Shown here one piece after another: positions 18,451 through 27,118 of a DNA stretch of 64,000 bases. The first letter of the stretch is position 1. Every line of letters starts with the position of its first letter. Below the pieces are notes generated by a model that saw nothing but the letters and a program-made list of their open reading frames with translations, was not told the origin of the DNA and did not search any database. The stretch is from NCBI GenBank assembly GCA_024234165.1, contig JACKOP010000003.1, forward strand, positions 124,001-188,000, written 5' to 3'. Made by a program: the position numbers and the translations under genes. The stretch comes from Pseudomonadales bacterium. Its GTDB lineage: Bacteria > Pseudomonadota > Gammaproteobacteria > Pseudomonadales > UBA5518.

Positions 18451-19112
18451 GGCACGGTAGCTTCCTGGCGCTCGATCCTGACCAACTGCCGTTGTACCTC
18501 GATTCCGGGAACGCGCAGTTCGATCAGCGAGCGCACAGTATACGGTGTGAGCACCCCGACAAGCTCGTCAGCGCCCAGACGTCCCTTCATCGCCAGCAGG
18601 CAGCCACCCGGCGCGAGCAGGTGGGCACTGACTCGCAGGATGTCTGCCAACGGCGCAAACGCGCGGCTGGTGATGCAATCGAAACCGGCCGGATCACGAA
18701 ATGCTTCGGCGCGCGCATGATGCACGCTGACATTGCCAAGCCCGAGCGCGACCTTGGCCTGGAACAGAAAGCGCACCTTCTTGCCGTTGCTGTCCAGCAG
18801 ATGGAATTCGTGTTCGGGAAACCAGATCGCGAGCGGAATTCCCGGCAGTCCTGCACCGCTGCCGAGGTCCAGGACGCGCCGCCCTGTCAGGTGAGGGGCG
18901 ATGCTGAGGCTGTCGAGCAGGTGACGTGAAACCATCGCGAGCGGATCGTCGATCGCCGTGAGGTTGTAGGCGCGGTTCCAGCGAGCCAGCAAGGCGATGA
19001 ACGCAAGCAGACGCTCGCAGCGCGCGGGGTCGACTGCGAGACCGAGGGTGCGCAGTCCGGCATGCAGCGTATCGGCAAGTTCGGGATCCGTGGCGGCGAC
19101 GGAGCGGCTCAT
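18447..19112 (-). CDS. rsmG: 16S rRNA (guanine527-N7)-methyltransferase RsmG
   Basis: 221-residue AdoMet methyltransferase that makes m7G527 in 16S rRNA; loss gives low-level streptomycin resistance in many bacteria. The AdoMet motif VLDLGSGAGLPGIPLAI and the N-terminal RWNRAYNLTAIDDP are clear. Length is slightly above E. coli (207). Start and stop each overlap the neighbours mnmG and parA by 4 nt. Confidence 0.96.
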   Translation of the reverse strand: MSRSVAATDPELADTLHAGLRTLGLAVDPARCERLLAFIALLARWNRAYNLTAIDDPLAMVSRHLLDSLSIAPHLTGRRVLDLGSGAGLPGIPLAIWFPEHEFHLLDSNGKKVRFLFQAKVALGLGNVSVHHARAEAFRDPAGFDCITSRAFAPLADILRVSAHLLAPGGCLLAMKGRLGADELVGVLTPYTVRSLIELRVPGIEVQRQLVRIERQEATVP

Positions 19113-20998
19113 GCGCTGGCGCTGCCGGCAGCGGCGCTGCGCTTGCGCAAGTGGATCAGCAACAACGAAATCGCTGCCGGCGTCACACCAGGGATGCGCG
19201 CGGCCTGCGCCAGCGTTTGCGGACGAACGGCAACCAGCTTCTGGCGCACCTCATGCGACAGCCCGGCAACCGCCTGATAGTCGAAATCCGCGCTGAGCAC
19301 CGTATTTTCGTGCCGGCGCAGGCGCTCGATCTCCTGCTGCTGGCGTTCGATGTAACCGGCGTATTTGCACTGGATCTCGACCTGCTCTGCAACGTCGGCG
19401 CTCACACCACTGTCACCGCTGATCGCTGCGATATCCCGATACGACACTTCCGGGCGGCGCAGCAGTTCGATCAGACGGTATTCGCGCCCGAGTTCGCGCT
19501 GTCCGAGATCGCCATAGGCAAGTGCCTCGGCGCTGCCGGGACGCACCAGAGTGTGCTGCAGGCGTGAGCGTTCGCCTTCGATCGCATCACGGCGCACGCA
19601 GAACGCCTGCCAGCGCGCATCGTCGACCAGCCCGAACTCACGGCCGATGGCGGTCAGGCGCAAATCGGCGTTGTCCTCGCGCAGCAGCAGCCGGTGCTCG
19701 GCACGGCTCGTGAACATGCGATACGGCTCACTGGTACCGAGCGTCACCAGATCGTCGACAAGCACTCCCAGGTACGCCTCATGACGGCGTGGGTACCAGG
19801 GCTCCCGCCCCAGCGCCCGTCTGCCGGCATTGAGACCGGCCAGCAGCCCCTGCGCGGCCGCTTCCTCGTAGCCGGTGGTGCCGTTGATCTGCCCGGCAAA
19901 GAACAACCCTCGCAGGTGCCGCGTCTCGAGCGTGTGCCACAGGCCGCGTGGATCGAAAAAATCGTACTCGATCGCGTAACCCGGGCGCGTGATGTGTGCA
20001 CGCTCAAGGCCGCGGATCGACGCCACCAGACGCAACTGCACGTCGAACGGCAGGCTCGTCGAGATCCCGTTCGGATACAGCTCGTTCGAGGTGAGGCCTT
20101 CGGGTTCGAGGAAGACCTGGTGCGAATCCTTGTCGGCAAAACGCACGATCTTGTCTTCGACCGACGGACAGTAGCGCGGGCCGGTACCCTCGATCACACC
20201 CGCGTACATCGGCGAACGATCGAGCGAGGCGCGAATGATGTCGTGTGTGTGTGCGTTCGTATGCGTGATATGGCAGCACACCTGGCGCGGATGCAGCGCG
20301 GGATGCCCGAGAAAGCTCATGACTGGAACCGGGTCATCGCCGTGCTGTTCCTGCATCACGCTGAAGTCGACGCTGCGCGCATCGATGCGCGGCGGCGTGC
20401 CGGTCTTCAGACGCCCGACCGCAAACGGCAGTTCGCGCAGCCGTTGCGACAGCCGGTCCGAGGCCGGATCACCTGCACGCCCGCCGCCGTAGTTCTCCAG
20501 TCCGATATGGATCTTGCCACCGAGAAAGGTGCCGGCGCACAGAACCACGGCCTCGGCACGAAAGCTGATTCCCATCTGGGTGAGCACACCACAGACGCGA
20601 TCACCCTCGACGATCAGATCGATGACCGGCTGCTGGAACAGATCGAGGCACGGCTGCGTCTCGAGTAGCGAGCGGATGGCATGACGGTACAGCACACGGT
20701 CGGCCTGGGCGCGGGTGGCGCGCACGGCCGGACCCTTGCGGGAATTCAGCACACGGAACTGGATCCCGGCGAGGTCGGTAGCCCGTGCCATCGCACCGCC
20801 CAGTGCGTCGACCTCACGAACCAGATGGCTCTTGCCTATACCCCCGATCGCCGGATTGCACGACATCTGGCCCAGTTGCTCGATGCTCTGCGTGAGCAAC
20901 AGCGTTGGCACGCCCATGCGCGCACTGGCAAGCGCTGCCTCGGTGCCGGCGTGACCGCCACCGACGACGATCACGCCGTACTGCGTCGGATGGTTCAT
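19109..20998 (-). CDS. mnmG: tRNA uridine-5-carboxymethylaminomethyl modification enzyme MnmG
   Basis: 629-residue FAD/NADH-binding partner of MnmE; together they install cmnm5 at U34 of certain tRNAs. FAD motif VIVVGGGHAGTEAALASARMG at the N-terminus, GIGKSHLVREVDALGG, CAGTFLGGKIHIG and FAGQINGTTGYEEAAAQGL are all present. Full length (E. coli 629). It is normally next to mnmE; here 2.1 kb of unrelated DNA separates them. It heads the mnmG-rsmG-parA-parB unit. Confidence 0.98.
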   Translation of the reverse strand: MNHPTQYGVIVVGGGHAGTEAALASARMGVPTLLLTQSIEQLGQMSCNPAIGGIGKSHLVREVDALGGAMARATDLAGIQFRVLNSRKGPAVRATRAQADRVLYRHAIRSLLETQPCLDLFQQPVIDLIVEGDRVCGVLTQMGISFRAEAVVLCAGTFLGGKIHIGLENYGGGRAGDPASDRLSQRLRELPFAVGRLKTGTPPRIDARSVDFSVMQEQHGDDPVPVMSFLGHPALHPRQVCCHITHTNAHTHDIIRASLDRSPMYAGVIEGTGPRYCPSVEDKIVRFADKDSHQVFLEPEGLTSNELYPNGISTSLPFDVQLRLVASIRGLERAHITRPGYAIEYDFFDPRGLWHTLETRHLRGLFFAGQINGTTGYEEAAAQGLLAGLNAGRRALGREPWYPRRHEAYLGVLVDDLVTLGTSEPYRMFTSRAEHRLLLREDNADLRLTAIGREFGLVDDARWQAFCVRRDAIEGERSRLQHTLVRPGSAEALAYGDLGQRELGREYRLIELLRRPEVSYRDIAAISGDSGVSADVAEQVEIQCKYAGYIERQQQEIERLRRHENTVLSADFDYQAVAGLSHEVRQKLVAVRPQTLAQAARIPGVTPAAISLLLIHLRKRSAAAGSASA

Positions 20999-21024
20999 GG
21001 GCTTACCTCGGGAAGCGGGGCGCG

Positions 21025-21030
21025 ATTATA
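21025..21030 (-). promoter_or_regulatory. TATAAT -10-like element for mnmG
   Basis: A perfect TATAAT on the minus strand, 26 nt upstream of the mnmG ATG (20998). The best -35 partners at 16-17 nt (TTCTTG or CTTCTT) are weak. Position fits the start of the mnmG-rsmG-parAB transcript. Confidence 0.4.
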
Positions 21031-21289
21031 TCGTTCGGCAATTCCCCAAGAAGGTATTTATACATATATGAATGAAGAAGGAAGAAAAGGAAATGGTTGT
21101 AACTGAGCCGGTTCATGGTTGTGGAAAAACGGCGTTTGTCGTTCAAACCCAACAGCTTGCAGTCTGTTCCAGGATGGGGATTTGCTGCGCGCCCGCAGGG
21201 GTGATACCGCTGCATCGATGGTGGACGATTTGCGCGGCGCTTCGATGCCGTGATCTTGCGGGGTGGCTCCAGCACCGGATACAGGCAGC

Positions 21290-21298
21290 TTATCCACA
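21290..21298 (+). promoter_or_regulatory. Perfect DnaA box (TTATCCACA)
   Basis: Exact match to the strong R1-type DnaA box, 292 nt upstream of the mnmG start. A second, weaker box (TTTTCCACA, minus strand) is at 21120-21128. One box can occur by chance in 64 kb; the location beside mnmG raises interest. Confidence 0.5.
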
Positions 21299-21314
21299 GC
21301 TTGCTGGCGGCGTG

Positions 21315-21343
21315 TTGGTTCCGATGGAGACGGTGCCTATACT
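21315..21343 (+). promoter_or_regulatory. Candidate promoter of the muramidase gene
   Basis: TTGGTT (21315-21320), 17 nt, TATACT (21338-21343), about 108 nt before the ATG at 21451. Reasonable -10, moderate -35. Confidence 0.4.
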
Positions 21344-21450
21344 CCGGCGAGCAATGGAAGAAGAGGCCGATCAGGTGAGTGATTCCTGCGTCATCCGTTG
21401 AAAGAGTGGGATCTGAACCGGGTTCAATAGTTCGTTTCGAGGGCATGACC

Positions 21451-22260
21451 ATGAACTTCGTTGGCAAGGCAATACCGATGACACGCGACGGGCTCGATGC
21501 GGCGTTGTATGCGCTGCGGATGAATCCGGGTGAGGCGGCGGCACTGTGGGCGGTTTTCGAGGTCGAGACGGCGGGTCTGACGCAGGGTTTCGGGTTCCGC
21601 GTCGACCGCAGGCCACAGATACTTTTCGAAAGACACAAGTTTCGCGGATTCACCGACAGGCGGTTCGATGCAAGCGAACCGGCCATCTCGGGTCCTGCGG
21701 GGGGCTACGGAAGTCTTGCGCAGCAGTACGAGAAGCTGGAACGAGCACTGGAGGTATGTCGATCGGCAAACCTGGGCGAGGAGCCCGCATTGAAGTCGGC
21801 GTCGTGGGGAGTCGGACAGGTCATGGGATTCAACCATGAACTCGCGGGATTCCCGAGTGCGGCGGCGATGGTAACGGCGATGGTCGCCAACGAGGATGCA
21901 CAACTGCTGGCCATGGCGAACTTCCTACGCAGCACCGGCTTGGATGCAGCACTGCGCGCGAGGAACTGGGAGAAGTTCGCGCGCGGCTACAACGGCGCTG
22001 GCTACGCGGCGAATCACTACGACGTCAAGCTCGAGGTGCAATACGCGCGCTTTTCATCCGGTTTCACGCCGAATATCGAGATGCGGACCGCGCAGGCGGC
22101 GCTGCTGGTGCTCGGCCATTCCCCTGGCAAGATCGACGGCGTGATCGGCAGGCGCACGCGGGATGCACTGCGCAATTTCCAGATCGCCTCCGGGCTGCCG
22201 ATCACCACGGAACTGACTCCCGAAGCCTACCAGGCGCTGTACCGGGCGGCGTTCGCGTAG
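21451..22260 (+). CDS. N-acetylmuramidase with C-terminal peptidoglycan-binding domain (phage-endolysin type)
   Basis: 269-residue cell-wall hydrolase. The N-terminal two thirds match the N-acetylmuramidase family (DUF3380-like): LWAVFEVETAG with likely catalytic Glu37, DRRPQILFERHKF at 52-64, and SASWGVGQVMGFNH. Residues about 205-269 form a peptidoglycan_binding_1 domain (RTAQAALLVLGHSPGKIDGV then TRDALRNFQ). No signal peptide is evident, as in holin-dependent phage endolysins. The ATG at 21451 follows GAGG by 8 nt; an in-frame upstream reading to 21379 lacks family sequence. It lies on the plus strand against the flow of its neighbours, inside an insert splitting mnmG from mnmE, so it is probably a prophage relic or acquired gene. 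Confidence 0.82.
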   Translation: MNFVGKAIPMTRDGLDAALYALRMNPGEAAALWAVFEVETAGLTQGFGFRVDRRPQILFERHKFRGFTDRRFDASEPAISGPAGGYGSLAQQYEKLERALEVCRSANLGEEPALKSASWGVGQVMGFNHELAGFPSAAAMVTAMVANEDAQLLAMANFLRSTGLDAALRARNWEKFARGYNGAGYAANHYDVKLEVQYARFSSGFTPNIEMRTAQAALLVLGHSPGKIDGVIGRRTRDALRNFQIASGLPITTELTPEAYQALYRAAFA

Positions 22261-22307
22261 AAACCCTGCTCAGGAGCAGGTCCTGTATATAAATAGATGG
22301 ACATGTA

Positions 22308-22442
22308 ATGGCGAGAAGTACCCGGAAGAAATCCGGCAATGAGTCCAGTGGTGCGACGGTGGGCTACGAAGCCCGGCTCTGGCAGATGGCCGATGCGCTG
22401 CGCGGCAGCATGGACGCCCGTACAGTACTGAATACGCGCTGA
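22308..22442 (+). pseudogene. hsdM: N-terminal fragment of a type I restriction-modification HsdM subunit
   Basis: 44-codon reading frame starting MARSTRKKSGN and continuing GATVGYEARLWQMADALRGS then MDA. This is the characteristic beginning of type I DNA methyltransferase subunit M, in which the next residues should be EYKHVVLGLIFLKYISD. Here the match breaks after MDA and a stop follows at 22440. None of the methyltransferase motifs remain in this frame, so the gene is a remnant. The short frame sits 47 nt after the muramidase stop. Confidence 0.65.
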
Positions 22443-23101
22443 CATTCAGGATTTTGTATTCCGCCCGCACTTCCAGTTTCGAGCGCGTGCGCAACAGGCT
22501 GATCACCAACCACGGCATCCTGGCAGGTGAGGTCGTGGTCGCCACGACGCCGCACCGACCGTGATGACCTGACCGCGCTGGGTGCGGCCTGAAGGTGTCG
22601 AAACCGGTGAGACCGATGTCGACGATAGAGGCTGCAAGGCGTTTCAGCAGACGCTGTTGGCAGCGATGCGGCCTCGCGCGTCGCGGTAACCCAATCTGTA
22701 CGCGTTTGGTTCCGCCCAAGCCTATGCGCGAGCCGTGATTACGACGGGCGCTGAGCACTTTGATTTCCGCAAGCACTTCTATGGGCGCATCAGCGACTTC
22801 GACAGCAGGAATTTGAATGCGCCTGCGGCGCAGATATTCGACGCAGCCAGGTCGCACCGATACGGGTGCTTTCCCGCCAGATCGAGGGCACGCAAGGCTC
22901 GCTGCAGGACCTGCTCGCCGCCGCACCATGGATTCCTGCGGATGAGACGCTGTGGAAGATCGAGTGTTTTCGCGACTTTCTCGAAGCGCGCAAGGTGCTG
23001 CATCCAGAACCGCGTCGTTGCGCTGTTCACCGGCAACGCGCGGCCGGATTTTCCCTTTACAGCACGACATCGGATTGCACCAGGGCTCTCTGGAAGTGGA
23101 C
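22443..23101. other. Degenerate, gene-poor remainder of the insert
   Basis: 659 nt with no intact gene that I can support. Frames on both strands are short and lack recognisable domains. Two plus-strand stretches read smoothly (HFDFRKHFYGRISDFDSRNL near 22757; RQIEGTQGSLQDLLAAAPWI near 22872) but break quickly, consistent with decayed mobile or restriction-system DNA. It abuts the mnmE stop at 23102. Confidence 0.45.
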
Positions 23102-24481
23102 CTACTTTCCAATACAAAAGCTCTCGAAGATCCGCCCCAGCAGGTCGTCGTTGCTGAAGTGTCCGGTGATTTCGCCGAGGTGGTGCTGCGCGTCGCGCAG
23201 GTGTTCGGCGAGCAGCTCGGCGGCGGCATGGTCGTCGAGCGCGTAGAGTCCGGCGTCCACGGCGTCGCAGCAGCGCTGCAGTGCGTCGAGGTGGCGGCGG
23301 CGCGCGGAGAAGTCACCGGCAGACACATCGTGGTAACCGGCGAGGCGTTTCAGGTGTTCGCGCAGATCGTCGATGCCGGCGCCGGTCAGCGCGGATACGG
23401 CGATCGTCGGTGATGTGGCGCCCGGACGGGTTCCCGCCGGAAGTCCGGAGAGGTCGCATTTGTTCAGCACGACGCTGAGTGGTGGCAGTTGCCCGTGTTC
23501 GGCGCTGAACAGTTCCTGCAGCAGCGCGTCGGGCTGTGCTTCGGCGGTGCTGTCGACGACCAGCAACAGGTGATCGGCGCGGGCGATTTCCTGGCGTGCG
23601 CGACGAATGCCTTCCTGTTCGACCGCGTCGGGGCTGTCGTGCAGGCCGGCGGTATCGATGATGTGCAACGGCAGGCCGTCGATGGCGATCTGCTCGCGCA
23701 GCACGTCGCGCGTGGTGCCCGGTACGGCGGTCACGATCGCGGTGTCGCGGCCGGCGAGCGTATTCATGATGCTGGACTTGCCGGCATTCGGGCGCCCGGC
23801 GAGCACCAGCGTGATGCCGTCGCGAACCAGCACGCCGTTGTGCGCGGTGGCGTGGACCGCGAGCAGTTGCGTACGCAGCGCGTGCAGGCGGCGTGAGACG
23901 TCGCCGTCTGACAGGAAGTCGATCTCTTCGTCGGGAAAGTCGATGCTTGCCTCGACGAAAGTGCGCAGGGAGACGAGTTGCTGCAGGAGTTCGTCGACGC
24001 GCGCGGAGAAGGCACCCTGCAACGAACGCATCGCGTTGCGCGCACCCTGTTCGGTCGCGCTGTCGATCAGGTCGGCGATGGCCTCTGCCTGCGCGAGGTC
24101 GAGGCGGCCGTTCAGGAACGCGCGTTCACTGAACTCGCCCGGTCGCGCGAGTCTCGCGCCGAGGCGCAGCAAACAACGCAGCAGCATATCGGTGACGACT
24201 GCACCACCGTGACCCTGGAATTCGGCAACGTCCTCGCCGGTGAAACTGTGCGGCGCCGCAAAGAAGAGGGCGATGCCGTGGTCGATCGTGGCATCGGCGG
24301 CTTCCGCGAGCGGGTCGCGGAATTCGCTGAAATGCGCGTGGCGGGCAGGAGGCAGCACGCCGCAGACACGGGCGAGGATCGAGGCGGCCTGAGGTCCCGA
24401 GACGCGAACGATGCCGATGCCGCCGCGCCCCGAGGCGGTCGCGATCGCGGCGATCGTGTCGGTAGCGGCCGCGGGGTTCAT
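23102..24481 (-). CDS. mnmE: tRNA modification GTPase MnmE
   Basis: 459-residue GTPase that works with MnmG at U34 of tRNA. The N-terminal formyl-THF-binding domain contains ASGRGGIGIVRVSG. The G domain has G1 GRPNAGKSS, G3 DTAGLHD and G4 NKCD. The C-terminal FESFCIGK carries the conserved cysteine. The ATG at 24481 gives normal length (E. coli 454). A GTG at 24514 overlapping yidC is possible but less likely. Confidence 0.97.
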   Translation of the reverse strand: MNPAAATDTIAAIATASGRGGIGIVRVSGPQAASILARVCGVLPPARHAHFSEFRDPLAEAADATIDHGIALFFAAPHSFTGEDVAEFQGHGGAVVTDMLLRCLLRLGARLARPGEFSERAFLNGRLDLAQAEAIADLIDSATEQGARNAMRSLQGAFSARVDELLQQLVSLRTFVEASIDFPDEEIDFLSDGDVSRRLHALRTQLLAVHATAHNGVLVRDGITLVLAGRPNAGKSSIMNTLAGRDTAIVTAVPGTTRDVLREQIAIDGLPLHIIDTAGLHDSPDAVEQEGIRRARQEIARADHLLLVVDSTAEAQPDALLQELFSAEHGQLPPLSVVLNKCDLSGLPAGTRPGATSPTIAVSALTGAGIDDLREHLKRLAGYHDVSAGDFSARRRHLDALQRCCDAVDAGLYALDDHAAAELLAEHLRDAQHHLGEITGHFSNDDLLGRIFESFCIGK

Positions 24482-24503
24482 CGCATCAGCAGGGCCAGGG
24501 CGT

Positions 24504-26240
24504 TCAGGGGGCACGCTCGATCTGGCGGGTGATCACCCACTGCTGGGCCATCGACAGCAGGTTGTTCACGAGCCAGTAGAGCACCAGGCCTGCCGGGAAA
24601 AACAGGAAGAACACCGTGAAGATGACCGGCATGAACTGGAAGATCTTCGCCTGTATCGGATCGGGCGGCGGCGGGTTCAGCTTCTGCTGGAAGTACATCG
24701 ACGCGCCCATCAGCAGCGGCAGTACGAAGTAGGGATCCATCGCGGAGAGGTCACGAATCCAGAGCGCGAGCGGTGCGTGCCGCAGCTCCACGCTCTCGAG
24801 CAGCACCCAGTACAGCGACAGGAACACCGGCATCTGGATCAGGATCGGCAGACAGCCACCGAGCGGGTTCACCTTTTCCTTGCGGTAGAGCTCCATCGTT
24901 TCCTGCGAGAGCTTCTGACGGTCGTCACCGTAGCGGTCACGCAGTTCGAGCATTTTCGGCTGGAGCTTGCGCATCTTCGCCATCGACTTGTAACTGGTGG
25001 CGGAGAGATGGAAGAACACGGCCTTTACGAGCACCGTCAGCAGCACGATCGCGGCGCCCCAGTTGCCGAGGCCGGCGCCAAGGTCGACGCTCCAGCCAGC
25101 GATATGCAACTGGCCGGTGGCGAAGAAGAACAGCAGCGCGAACAGCGGTTGGGCGATCCACCACAGCCAGCCGTAATCGACCGTGAGTTCGAGGCCAGGC
25201 GAGATCTGGCGCAGTTGGTACTGGTCCTTGGGGCCGGCGTAGAAACGTGATGTGAAGCGACCGGTGGTGCCGGGAGCAATCTCGATTTCGGGCGATGTGA
25301 AGCGGCCGATGTTGTCGCCATTCTGGGTGTGCAGCATCGCGAAGCTGTTGGTCTGCTCGGGCGATGGAATCCAGGCGCCGATGAAGTAATGCTGGACCAG
25401 TGCGATCCAGCCACCCTGGTTCGCCGCCTGCCACGGTGTTTCGGCGATGTCCTTGAACGTGAACTTGCGGTACGGCTCGTCGGCAGTGTGGGTGGCAAAG
25501 CCGATGAATGGCTGCACGCCGAGCTTGCCGCCGCTGGCGCCCGGATCCGGGCGGCCGTCGCGCTTGAGTTGGGCAAACATGGCGCCGCGCCATGGTTGGG
25601 ACCCGGTGTTGTCGATCAGGTAGTCCATGTCGACGACGTAGCTGCCGCGATGGAACACGAAACGCTTGGTGATCCGGGCGCCGTCGACGGCCTCGTATCG
25701 AAGGTCGACCGCGAGCGTGTCCTGTCCCGCCGCAAGCTCGTAGCGGGCGTCGGCTGCGATGAAGCGCGGACGGCCCTGCGCGGTGTCGGTGCCGTTGGCG
25801 CCGATCAGGCCGCTCATGGCGGTGTATACCGCACCGGGGTCCTGCTGCATCAGCACGAACGGCTGATCGGGACGGTCGATGTTGGCGCTGTGCTGCGGTA
25901 ACGCGACGCGGGTGATGTCGCCACCGAGCAGCGAGATGTCGAGGATCAACGTGTCGGTCACGACGCGTATCGTCGTGGCCGCTTCGGTAGTCGTGGGCGC
26001 GATGGCTTCGGCGCTCGGGGTGGCCCCAGGCAGGTCGGGCGCACCGGTATTGGTGGGTGCGACTTCGGTGGGGATCGCGGCCGGATCGAGTGCGGGTGCG
26101 AGCGAAGCCGGAGCCGTACCCGCGTCGGTGACCACGCTGGCCGCAGGGGTGTGGTCAGCGCGGTACTGCATCCACTCGATCAGGGTGAATCCCGAGACCA
26201 GAATGAGCGCGACGATGATCAGGTTGCGTTGAATATCCAT
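24504..26240 (-). CDS. yidC: Membrane protein insertase YidC
   Basis: 578-residue inner-membrane insertase and Sec partner. N-terminal membrane anchor (NLIIVALILVSGFTLIEWMQ), a variable Pro/Ala/Thr-rich linker, the periplasmic P1 domain, then the conserved core with KAVFFHLSATSYKSMAKMRK (containing the hydrophilic-groove arginine region is not resolved), NPLGGCLPILIQMPVFLSLY and FFPAGLVLYWLVNNLLSMAQ. Length is slightly above E. coli (548). It sits between yidD and mnmE in the classic rpmH-rnpA-yidD-yidC-mnmE order. Confidence 0.97.
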   Translation of the reverse strand: MDIQRNLIIVALILVSGFTLIEWMQYRADHTPAASVVTDAGTAPASLAPALDPAAIPTEVAPTNTGAPDLPGATPSAEAIAPTTTEAATTIRVVTDTLILDISLLGGDITRVALPQHSANIDRPDQPFVLMQQDPGAVYTAMSGLIGANGTDTAQGRPRFIAADARYELAAGQDTLAVDLRYEAVDGARITKRFVFHRGSYVVDMDYLIDNTGSQPWRGAMFAQLKRDGRPDPGASGGKLGVQPFIGFATHTADEPYRKFTFKDIAETPWQAANQGGWIALVQHYFIGAWIPSPEQTNSFAMLHTQNGDNIGRFTSPEIEIAPGTTGRFTSRFYAGPKDQYQLRQISPGLELTVDYGWLWWIAQPLFALLFFFATGQLHIAGWSVDLGAGLGNWGAAIVLLTVLVKAVFFHLSATSYKSMAKMRKLQPKMLELRDRYGDDRQKLSQETMELYRKEKVNPLGGCLPILIQMPVFLSLYWVLLESVELRHAPLALWIRDLSAMDPYFVLPLLMGASMYFQQKLNPPPPDPIQAKIFQFMPVIFTVFFLFFPAGLVLYWLVNNLLSMAQQWVITRQIERAP

Positions 26241-26516
26241 CTAGGTATGGGGTTCCGGTCTGGTGTTGACGGAGGGCGCGCGGTCCGGGCGTGGTGCGGG
26301 CACGGGATCGTAGCCGCCGTGGTGCCAGGGATGGCAGCGCGAGAGGCGACGCAGCGCCAGCCAGGCGCCGACGAGGGGGCCGTGGCTCAGGATCGCGTCA
26401 CGCGCGTAGCGGGAACAGGTTGGATCGAAGCGGCAGTGCTGGCCGATCCACGGGCTGAGCAGATAGCGGTAGGCGTCGATGACGCCGATCATCACGGCGA
26501 CGCAGGCGCGTCGCAC
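26241..26516 (-). CDS. yidD: Membrane protein insertion efficiency factor YidD
   Basis: About 91 residues. The family core YRYLLSPWIGQHCRFDPTCS, RYARDAI and CHPWHHGGYDPVP with the conserved cysteines is clear. YidD is a small peripheral inner-membrane protein that aids YidC-dependent insertion. The start is uncertain: GTG at 26516 gives the N-terminal length seen in E. coli; ATG at 26492 would couple directly to the rnpA stop (TGATG); ATG at 26561 lies deeper inside rnpA. The stop abuts yidC. Confidence 0.88.
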   Translation of the reverse strand: MRRACVAVMIGVIDAYRYLLSPWIGQHCRFDPTCSRYARDAILSHGPLVGAWLALRRLSRCHPWHHGGYDPVPAPRPDRAPSVNTRPEPHT

Positions 26517-26887
26517 GATCGAGACGGGGTTTGCTGTGCTGCCTTGCCGAGCCGGGTCCATGACTTCGCCAGACTCCTGCTGATGGTGGCGTTGTCCAGG
26601 TCAGCGATGCCGCGCCGTGCCAGAACGATGATGTCGAGACCTGCCAGCATCTCCTGGTGATGCCGGTAGGATTCGCGGATCAGCCGTTTTACCCGGTTGC
26701 GCGAAGAGGCCAGCCGACAGTTCTTCTTGCCGACGACGATTCCGAGGCGTGGGTGATCGAGCGCATTCGGGCGCGCGAGGACCAGCAGTTCGCGCAACGA
26801 AACGCGCGTTTCGGCACCGTCGAAAACAGCTTTGAACTGTGCGCTGTCGAGCAGGCGCAACTGCTTCTGGAAGCGTGCGCCTGCCAT
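26492..26887 (-). CDS. rnpA: Ribonuclease P protein component
   Basis: 131-residue basic protein subunit of RNase P, which helps the RNA subunit cleave the 5' leader of pre-tRNAs. FKAVFDGAETRVS, the RLGIVVGKKNCRLASSRNRV stretch and KRLIRESYRH (the RNR motif region) are present. The ATG at 26887 lies 20 nt after the rpmH stop but has no clear ribosome-binding site, so translation may be coupled to rpmH. The 3' end overlaps yidD. Confidence 0.94.
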   Translation of the reverse strand: MAGARFQKQLRLLDSAQFKAVFDGAETRVSLRELLVLARPNALDHPRLGIVVGKKNCRLASSRNRVKRLIRESYRHHQEMLAGLDIIVLARRGIADLDNATISRSLAKSWTRLGKAAQQTPSRSCDAPASP

Positions 26888-26907
26888 GCATCGCGTGAGC
26901 CGTTCGC

Positions 26908-27042
26908 TCAGGCCGAAAGCCGCTTGCGGCCCTTGGCACGACGGCGGCTGAGTACCAGCCGGCCATTGCGGGTTGCCATACGGGCACGGAAGCCGTGGGT
27001 GCGCTTGCGCTTCAGATTGCTGGGCTGAAAAGTTCTCTTCAT
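26908..27042 (-). CDS. rpmH: 50S ribosomal protein L34
   Basis: 44-residue L34, all basic, beginning MKRTFQPSNLKRKRTHGFRA and ending RRAKGRKRLSA. Length is near that of E. coli L34 (46). It is the first gene of the leftward block and lies next to the probable origin, as in most gammaproteobacteria. Confidence 0.97.
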   Translation of the reverse strand: MKRTFQPSNLKRKRTHGFRARMATRNGRLVLSRRRAKGRKRLSA

Positions 27043-27089
27043 GGTGCGTTCGCCTCGCTCCTGGAGCGGATCGTCGAAAAAGACGCGGG

Positions 27090-27118
27090 ATTCTAGTGAA
27101 ATCCGCCGATGGGAGCAA
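27090..27118 (-). promoter_or_regulatory. Promoter of rpmH-rnpA
   Basis: On the minus strand TTGCTC (27113-27118), 17 nt, TAGAAT (27090-27095), about 47 nt before the rpmH ATG. The -10 matches 5 of 6 consensus bases. Confidence 0.5.

Larger units (their letters stand above)
21003..21450. other. Non-coding gap between mnmG and the muramidase gene, with DnaA boxes
   Basis: 448 nt without a convincing gene. It holds the mnmG -10 element, a DnaA box at 21120-21128 (minus strand TTTTCCACA, fits TTWTNCACA), a perfect DnaA box TTATCCACA at 21290-21298 (plus strand), and a TTGGTT-17-TATACT promoter for the muramidase. The mnmG-side position recalls E. coli oriC, which lies beside gidA (mnmG). Confidence 0.45.

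Noticed and set aside
22735..23246. Two plus-strand frames (from 22735 and 22866) in the insert
   Set aside because: Smooth short stretches but no recognisable family, and both run into mnmE antisense; not supported as genes.
22270..23328. 352-codon minus-strand frame across the insert and into mnmE
   Set aside because: It crosses the mnmE end in another frame and shows no domain; I treat the area as decayed DNA.
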